DNA of 64,000 nucleotides from Candidatus Rokuibacteriota bacterium (lineage in GTDB: Bacteria > Methylomirabilota > Methylomirabilia > Rokubacteriales > CSP1-6), in the NCBI GenBank assembly GCA_003220535.1, contig QHSU01000073.1, positions 1 through 64,000 of the forward strand, in the 5' to 3' direction. Below, piece by piece: positions 58,734 through 64,000 of this stretch. Within the stretch, counting starts at the first letter, position 1, and each line of letters opens with the position of its first letter. The translations under genes were made by a program, and so were the position numbers. The notes under the pieces are model-generated. The model made no database searches and had not been told where the DNA came from. It worked only from the letters and a program-made list of their open reading frames with translations.

Positions 58734-60266
58734 TCACCCCTTCAGCCCCAGCGGATACAGCCACTGGGTCTCGTCCGGGCGCGGCGTGTAGTCCACCCTG
58801 GTGCTCATCCCGAACGCCGCGTCGGCCTGGTAGAGGAAGATGAACGGCGCCTCGTCCTTGATCAGCTTCTGGACCTCGCTGTACTGCGGCGCTCGCTTCT
58901 TCGGATCGTCGGTCGCCTCGATCCTGGTCAGCAGCTCGTCGAGCTTGGCGTTCTTGTAGTGCATCCCCAGGCCGCCCTGGGTCATCCAGCGGATCACCCA
59001 CGAGGGCTCGAGGTAGGCGTTGCCGATGCTGTAGATGAACAGCGGGGCGGTTTTGTTCTGTACCCGGCGCGGCCCGAAGCTCGAGAACTCGAAGACGTTG
59101 GCCTTGGCCCTGATGCCAACCTTCTGGAGGTAGCCGCCGATCGCCTCGGCCGGCTTGGAATGATCGGCGATGCTGCCGGTGAAGCTGTCGAACTCGGTCT
59201 CGAAGCCGTTCGGGTAGCCGGCCTCGGCCAGCAGCGCCTTCGCCTTGTTCGGGTCGTACGGGTAGGGCTGGACGCTCGGGTCGTATCCGAGCGCCCCCTT
59301 GTCCACGACGGTCGCCAGGCGGGTGCCGTGGCCGAAGTAGAGGGTCTTGAGGATGGCGTTGACGTCCACCGCGTAGTTCAGCGCCTGGCGCACCTTGACG
59401 TTGTCGAAGGGCGGCTTGCGCACGTCGATCGTGACGTGGAAGATGCGCGGCGCGGCGATCGTCTTGATCACCAGCTTGTCGTTGCGCTGCAGCTCGGCGA
59501 TGCGCACGTGGGGAATCGGCGCGATCAGATCGACCTCACCGGCCTGCAGCGCGGCGATCCGGGCGGCGTCCTCGAGGATCGGCCGGACGACGATCGTCTT
59601 CACCTTCGGCGCGCCGCGCCAGTAGTTCTCGTTCGCCTCGAGCACCAGCCGCTCGTTCTTCGCCCACGTAACCAGCTTGAACGGGCCGGTCCCGTTCGGC
59701 TTGGTGGCGATCGCCTCCTTGCCCACGGCGTTGGTGTGCTTCGGCGAGAGCATCAGCCCGTAGAGCTCGCCCATGCGTACCGGCAGCAGGAAGTCGGGCG
59801 TCTTGGTGATCACGTTCACGGTGAAGGGATCGACGATCTCGGTCCCGGCGATCGTGCTGAGCTCGGAGCTGACGGTGGCCTTGGTCTCTGGATTTGTGGC
59901 GCGGTCGAGGGTGAACTTGACCGAGTCGGCGTTGAAGTCGTCGCCGTTGTGGAACTTGACTCCCTTGCGCAGGGTGAACTGCCAGGTCGTCGCGTTCAGC
60001 CTTCTCCAAGATTCGGCGAGGGCGGGCACCAGGTTGCCCTGGACGTCGCGGGCCGTCAGCCCGTCGTAGACGTTGACGATGAAGATCTGGGTGTTGCGCC
60101 CGACGGTCAGGTGCGGGTCGAAGGTATTCGGCTCGGCCGCGAGGCCGATCTTGACCTCGCCGGTCGGCGCGGCGGCGACCGGCGCGCCGGCGCCCAGCCT
60201 TGCCGCCGCGGCGGTCAGGCCCAGAACGCGCAGCGCGGCGCGCCGAGTCATCGTTCCCTGGTTCAT
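58734..60266 (-). CDS. dipeptide-type ABC transporter substrate-binding protein, DppA-like
   Basis: A 510-residue binding protein of the large peptide/nickel class. The signal MTRRAALRVLGLTAAAARLG has a Tat-like RR. Diagnostic blocks are EPNTFDPHLTVGRNTQIFIV, LAESWRRLNATTWQFTLRKG and VKFHNGDDFNADSVKFTLDR. The C-terminal region is normal. It is the first of three importer genes on the minus strand, 11 bp after the cupin gene. The ligand may be a peptide, opine or small organic compound. Confidence 0.92.
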   Translation of the reverse strand: MNQGTMTRRAALRVLGLTAAAARLGAGAPVAAAPTGEVKIGLAAEPNTFDPHLTVGRNTQIFIVNVYDGLTARDVQGNLVPALAESWRRLNATTWQFTLRKGVKFHNGDDFNADSVKFTLDRATNPETKATVSSELSTIAGTEIVDPFTVNVITKTPDFLLPVRMGELYGLMLSPKHTNAVGKEAIATKPNGTGPFKLVTWAKNERLVLEANENYWRGAPKVKTIVVRPILEDAARIAALQAGEVDLIAPIPHVRIAELQRNDKLVIKTIAAPRIFHVTIDVRKPPFDNVKVRQALNYAVDVNAILKTLYFGHGTRLATVVDKGALGYDPSVQPYPYDPNKAKALLAEAGYPNGFETEFDSFTGSIADHSKPAEAIGGYLQKVGIRAKANVFEFSSFGPRRVQNKTAPLFIYSIGNAYLEPSWVIRWMTQGGLGMHYKNAKLDELLTRIEATDDPKKRAPQYSEVQKLIKDEAPFIFLYQADAAFGMSTRVDYTPRPDETQWLYPLGLKG

Positions 60267-60277
60267 GGTCGCTCCTT

Positions 60278-60604
60278 TCAGGCGCCGGTCTGCCGGCCCT
60301 TGACCTCGACGATGACATTGCGGAACGTCTTCGTCCCGATGTTGCGCAACGCGTGCCGCAAGGTGCCCTGGTTCCAGCGCATGATCGCTCCCGGCGTCAC
60401 CTCGATCCGATCCACCGTGCCGTCGGCGTTCGGCCGCTCGACGACGTCGCCCTCCACGACGATCGAGGTGTAGTCGAGGTAGTGGGTGTGCCAGCCGGCC
60501 TTCTCGCCCGGCGCCAGCTCGATCCGCCAGACCCTCACGCTGTCGTCCTCGTACACCAACTCGGTCCCGATCGGGTTCCCCTTAGGATCCGCCTCGTCCA
60601 TCAT
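60278..60604 (-). CDS. cupin domain protein
   Basis: A 108-residue single-domain cupin. ELAPGEKAGWHTHYLDYTSI supplies cupin motif 1 with two His ligands, and MRWNQGTLRHALRNIGTKTF supplies motif 2 with a His. GGGAGGAGCC directly before the ATG at 60604 sets the start; an earlier in-frame ATG would overlap the opposite-strand oxidase gene. It could be a small dioxygenase, isomerase or sensor. It leads the dipeptide-type transporter genes, so it may act on the imported compound. Confidence 0.82.
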   Translation of the reverse strand: MMDEADPKGNPIGTELVYEDDSVRVWRIELAPGEKAGWHTHYLDYTSIVVEGDVVERPNADGTVDRIEVTPGAIMRWNQGTLRHALRNIGTKTFRNVIVEVKGRQTGA

Positions 60605-60653
60605 GGCTCCTCCCGGGCGCGAAGGTAGCACAGAGCGAGTATCATGACCCTCC

Positions 60654-62984
60654 ATGTCCTACGTCGGCGCGGCGCTGAGCCCGCGTGAGACGAAAAAGCT
60701 GGTCATCGGGCGCGGCAGCTACGTCGGCGACCTCACCGTGCCGGGCCTGCTGCACGCTGCCTTCGTGCGCAGCCCGCACGCCCACGCTCGGATTCGTCGG
60801 ATCGACGTCGACGCCGCGCGCCGGCAGCCGGGCATCGTGGCAGTGCTGACCGGTCACGATCTGGCGCGCGTGACGGCGCCGCTCAGGATCGCGCCCCCGA
60901 TCGAGGGGCTCCTACCCATGGAGATGCCAACCTTGCCGATGGACAAGGTCCGCTTCGTCGGCGATCCCGTCGCCTGCGTGATCGGCGAGCAGCGCTATCA
61001 CGTCGAGGACGCCTGCGCGCTCGTCGACGTTGCGTACGCGCCGCTCCCGGCCGTGGTGGATCCCGAACAGGCCCACGATCCCGGGCTGCCGCTGGTCGAC
61101 GAGATGATTCCGGCGAATCGCGCGTACCAGGGCGTCTTCGCCCACGGAGACGTCGCGGCGGCCCTCGGCGCGGCAGACAGGGTGGTCGCGGTGCGCTTCC
61201 ACCAGGGTCGCCAGACGCACGTGCCGCTCGAGCCGCGCGGCTGCCTGGCGAGCTGGCTGCCCGGCGACGAGACGCTCACCTTCTGGCACTCGACCCAGAT
61301 CCCGCATCCGATGCGATCGGCGCTAGCCGCGCGGCTCGGGATTCCGGAGAGCGGTGTCCGGGTGATCACGCCGGACGTCGGCGGTGGCTTCGGTCAGAAG
61401 ATCCCACTCTACCGCGAGGAGCTGACCACGGCCGCAGCCTCGCGGCTGCTGGGCCGCCCGGTGCGCTGGATCGAGACCCGCCGCGAGAACATGCTCGCGT
61501 CGCTGCACGCCCGCGAGGATATCGTCGAGGTCCAGGCCGGGGTGAAGTCGGACGGTACCATCCTCGGTCTGGACGTCCAGATCCTCACCGACTTCGGCGC
61601 ATACGCCTACTTCCCGGCGAACTACATGGCGCGCGTCGTCGGGATGATGGTTCCCGGTGCCTATCGGCTGCGCGACTACCGCTACGCGATCACGGCCGTC
61701 CTGACGAACAAGTGCCCGGCCGGCCCGTACCGCGCGCCGATGCTGATCTGCAGCTGGGTGACCGAGGGGACGGTCGACGCCGTTGCTCGAGCCCTCGAGC
61801 TGGACCCGGTCGAGGTCCGGCGTCGAAACATGCTCGCGGAATCCGACCTGCCATACACGACGGCGACCGAGCTGATCTATCGTTCGGTGTATCCGCGCGA
61901 CACGCTGGAGCGCGCGCTCGCGGCGTTCGACTACGCGGACCGGCGCCGCGAGCAGGCCGCGGCGCGCGCGGGGGGACGGATCTCCGGGATCGGCGTGGCC
62001 ACCTACGTCGAGCCGAACACGTACGGCTCGGAGTTCTACAAGACGGCGGGCATCCCCGGATCAGGGCACGACGCCGCGATCGTCCGCATCGAGCCCAGCG
62101 GCGCCGTCGCGGCCCAGATCGGCATCGTCAGTCAGGGCCAGGGGCACCTGACGACGGTCGCCCAGGCGGTGGCCGACGCGCTAGCGGTGCCGATCGAGAA
62201 GGTCCGGGTCCAGGCTGGCGATACGGCTGCCGCGCCGTACGGCATGGGCACGCGCGGCAGTCGAGGCGGCGTGGTAAGCACGGGGGCAGCGCTCGGAGCA
62301 GCGCGCCTCTTGAAGCAGAAGCTGCTGCGGATCGCGGCGCATCTCCTGGAGGCGCCGCTCGAAGATCTGGAACTGGTCGACGGGTCGATTCGCGTGCGCG
62401 GAACGCCGACGTCGGGCCTGACGGTCGCCCAGCTCGCCCAGAAGGCGTACTTCGCTCCGACGGAACTGCCGCCGGGGATGGAGCCGGGCCTCGAGGCGAC
62501 GCACGCGTTCGATCCGCCGCCGCTGACCTTCTCGAGCGGGACCCACATCTGCCAGGTCGAGATCGACCCTGAGACGGGCGGCCTGACGATCCCGCGCTAC
62601 ACGATCGTCGAGGATTGCGGGCGAATGCTGAACCCGTGCATTGTCGAGGGACAGCTTCACGGCGCCACCGCGCAGGGCCTCGGCGGTGCCCTCTTGGAGG
62701 AAGTCGTCTACGACACTGACGGGCAGAACCGCAGCGCGACGTTGCTCGACTACGCGATACCGATAGCCGCGCTGATGCCGTTGTTCGAAGTCGAGCATCT
62801 CGAGCGGTTGGATCCGAACACACCGCTCGGCATGAAGGGAATGGCCGAGGGCGGGGTGATGGGCGCCTCGGCGGCGATCTCGAACGCCGTCGCCGACGCG
62901 CTGGCGCCGCTCGGCGTCACCGCCGGCCGCCAGCCGTTCACCGCTCGGCGGCTCGCGGAAGCTCTCCGAGCCGCGCGGCGCTGA
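60654..62984 (+). CDS. molybdenum hydroxylase large subunit (xanthine/aldehyde/CO dehydrogenase family)
   Basis: A 776-residue molybdopterin-binding subunit. The N-terminal a/b domain begins RETKKLVIGRGSYVGDLTVP. The molybdenum-cofactor domains contain TPDVGGGFGQKIPLYREELT, PAGPYRAPMLICSW, GQGHLTTVAQAVADALAVP, YGMGTRGSRGGVVSTGAA and GMKGMAEGGVMGASAAISNA. It lacks the AYxCSFR loop of form I CO dehydrogenases, so it is not a CO oxidiser of that class. The small iron-sulfur and FAD subunits are not seen before it or in the next gene. It may be encoded apart from its partners. The substrate is unknown. Confidence 0.9.
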   Translation: MSYVGAALSPRETKKLVIGRGSYVGDLTVPGLLHAAFVRSPHAHARIRRIDVDAARRQPGIVAVLTGHDLARVTAPLRIAPPIEGLLPMEMPTLPMDKVRFVGDPVACVIGEQRYHVEDACALVDVAYAPLPAVVDPEQAHDPGLPLVDEMIPANRAYQGVFAHGDVAAALGAADRVVAVRFHQGRQTHVPLEPRGCLASWLPGDETLTFWHSTQIPHPMRSALAARLGIPESGVRVITPDVGGGFGQKIPLYREELTTAAASRLLGRPVRWIETRRENMLASLHAREDIVEVQAGVKSDGTILGLDVQILTDFGAYAYFPANYMARVVGMMVPGAYRLRDYRYAITAVLTNKCPAGPYRAPMLICSWVTEGTVDAVARALELDPVEVRRRNMLAESDLPYTTATELIYRSVYPRDTLERALAAFDYADRRREQAAARAGGRISGIGVATYVEPNTYGSEFYKTAGIPGSGHDAAIVRIEPSGAVAAQIGIVSQGQGHLTTVAQAVADALAVPIEKVRVQAGDTAAAPYGMGTRGSRGGVVSTGAALGAARLLKQKLLRIAAHLLEAPLEDLELVDGSIRVRGTPTSGLTVAQLAQKAYFAPTELPPGMEPGLEATHAFDPPPLTFSSGTHICQVEIDPETGGLTIPRYTIVEDCGRMLNPCIVEGQLHGATAQGLGGALLEEVVYDTDGQNRSATLLDYAIPIAALMPLFEVEHLERLDPNTPLGMKGMAEGGVMGASAAISNAVADALAPLGVTAGRQPFTARRLAEALRAARR

Positions 62985-62985
62985 C

Positions 62986-64000
62986 ATGGACACGACCGAC
63001 CTCTGCTTCACGTCAGCCGTCGAGCTTGCGGAGCTGATCCGTGGCAAGGCGCTGTCGCCCGTCGAGATCACTCGCGCCGTGCTGGAGCGGCTCGAGAGGA
63101 TGAACACACGCCTGGGCGCCTATGTCATGGTTCACGCCGAACGAGCTCTCGGCGAAGCCGGCGCGGCCGAGCGCGCGGTGATGGCCGGCGAGCCGCTCGG
63201 CCCGCTTCACGGCGTCCCCGTCTCGATCAAAGATAATCTCTGGACGGCCGGCGACCGCACCACCTTCGGCTCGCGCCTGTTTGCAGAGTTCGTTGCACCA
63301 GAGGACGCCCCGAGCGTGGCGAGTCTGCGCGCGGCCGGGGCGATCTTCGTCGGCCGGACCAATCTCCCCGAGTTCGCCTGGCGCGGCTCGACCGACAACC
63401 GACTCTTCGGCGAGTCGCGCAATCCCTGGGATCTCACGCGCACGCCCGGCGGCTCCACCGGCGGCGGAGCCGCAGCCGTCGCGGCCGGGTTAGGGCCGCT
63501 GGCCCTCGGCTCGGACGGAGCCGGCTCGATCCGCATCCCCGCCAGCTTCTGCGGGCTCGTCGGTCTGAAGCCGACCTTCGGCCGCGTGCCGATGTACCCG
63601 GCCGCCGGGGGTAACGAGCTGGTCGCGCACGTCTGTCCGCTCGCCCGTACCGTGCGCGACGTGGCCCTGATGATGAGCGCGATCGCCCGTCACGATCGGC
63701 GCGATCCGTTCGCGCTCCCCGACGACGGCTTGGACTACCTGGCCGCCTGCAATGAATCACTCGCCGGCGCGCGCGGTGGTGCGCCGGTCCGCATCGCCTG
63801 GTCGGCGAACCTCGGCTTCGCCCCTGTCGACCCCGAGACCCGAGAGATCGCTGAGGCCGCCGCGCGCGCCTTCTCGGAGGTCGGCCTGACGGTAGAGGAG
63901 GCCAGCCCGGAGCTGGGCGATCCGAGCCTGGTTCTCAAAACGCTCTACGGCGGCGCTCAGGCAGGCGCGCACGCGGCTCGCTCTCCCGAGCAGAAGGCGC
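62986..64000 (+). CDS. amidase signature family protein (3' end cut by window)
   Basis: About 338 codons of an amidase, starting at an ATG one base after the oxidase stop. The catalytic Lys is in HGVPVSIKDNL, the first Ser in TPGGSTGGGAAAVAAG and the nucleophile Ser in GSDGAGSIRIPASFCGLVGL. The Gly-Gly of the usual GGSIR is Gly-Ala here. It should hydrolyse an amide to acid plus ammonia. With the molybdenum hydroxylase it may convert a heterocycle or nitrile-derived amide. The C-terminus lies outside the window. Confidence 0.92.
   Translation, partial: MDTTDLCFTSAVELAELIRGKALSPVEITRAVLERLERMNTRLGAYVMVHAERALGEAGAAERAVMAGEPLGPLHGVPVSIKDNLWTAGDRTTFGSRLFAEFVAPEDAPSVASLRAAGAIFVGRTNLPEFAWRGSTDNRLFGESRNPWDLTRTPGGSTGGGAAAVAAGLGPLALGSDGAGSIRIPASFCGLVGLKPTFGRVPMYPAAGGNELVAHVCPLARTVRDVALMMSAIARHDRRDPFALPDDGLDYLAACNESLAGARGGAPVRIAWSANLGFAPVDPETREIAEAAARAFSEVGLTVEEASPELGDPSLVLKTLYGGAQAGAHAARSPEQKA

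Noticed and set aside
60654..62984. Form I carbon monoxide dehydrogenase
   Set aside because: The diagnostic AYxCSFR active-site loop is absent; the matching region reads PAGPYRAPM.

Overview
The window is a high-GC, gene-dense bacterial chromosome segment with many ATG/GTG/TTG starts, ATGA/GTGA-type overlaps and purine-rich Shine-Dalgarno sites. Its gene mix includes several solute-binding-protein transporters of different families, CaiB CoA-transferase, Rieske oxygenase, amidohydrolase, bactofilin, a DUF222-HNH protein, a TAXI protein and a PEP-CTERM protein. This suggests a metabolically broad soil or sediment bacterium, possibly Candidatus Rokubacteria (Methylomirabilota). That placement is inference from gene content only.

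Region 1 (1-8.1 kb): a metallo-beta-lactamase hydrolase (cut by the window edge), an acyl-CoA dehydrogenase and a branched-chain-amino-acid-type ABC importer (binding protein, two permeases, one ATPase). Interleaved with the importer genes are a glyoxalase-fold protein, a flavin-reductase-like protein and a CoA-transferase. The set looks like uptake, CoA activation and oxidation of a carboxylic acid. Region 2 (8.1-14.3 kb, minus strand): a 1379-residue secreted modular protein ending in a copper-radical oxidase of the galactose/glyoxal oxidase type, its small secreted companion, and a TAXI solute-binding protein. Region 3 (14.4-22.8 kb): a ferric/polyamine-type ABC importer, then a Rieske dioxygenase, a dihydroxyphthalate-decarboxylase-like protein, a LigJ-type hydratase and an HpcH aldolase. 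These suggest aromatic-acid degradation by the protocatechuate 4,5-cleavage logic. Region 4 (22.8-30.4 kb): a bactofilin/methyltransferase pair and a TetR-regulated efflux operon laid out like E. coli cecR-ybhGFSR.

Region 5 (30.4-44.8 kb) is an accessory island, a mosaic of defence-type genes and debris. It holds a TOTE-type primase-helicase with two compensating frameshifts, a CcbP-like protein, an internally deleted DUF2442 gene, a RelE-type toxin-antitoxin pair whose toxin appears to start with CTG, and an MNT nucleotidyltransferase with a truncated HEPN partner. It also carries a duplicated two-gene module (basic HTH-like protein plus deoxyribosyltransferase/TIR-like protein joined in frame across a UGA), a broken ParE-type pair, fragments of a ybhS-like permease and of an SDR gene, and an McrBC restriction system. 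Two SDR fragments lie at the two ends of the roughly 10-kb stretch.

Region 6 (44.8-51.6 kb): a TM0106-type RecB-like nuclease fused to an SF1 helicase, a frameshifted adenylate cyclase-TPR gene and a DUF222-HNH endonuclease gene. Region 7 (51.8-64 kb): an epoxide-hydrolase-like enzyme, an FAD monooxygenase, another LivJ-type binding protein, a cyclase-family hydrolase, an SDR, a dipeptide-type transporter (binding protein and two permeases, no ATPases seen), a cupin, a molybdenum hydroxylase large subunit and an amidase cut by the window end. No rRNA, tRNA or CRISPR array was recognised.
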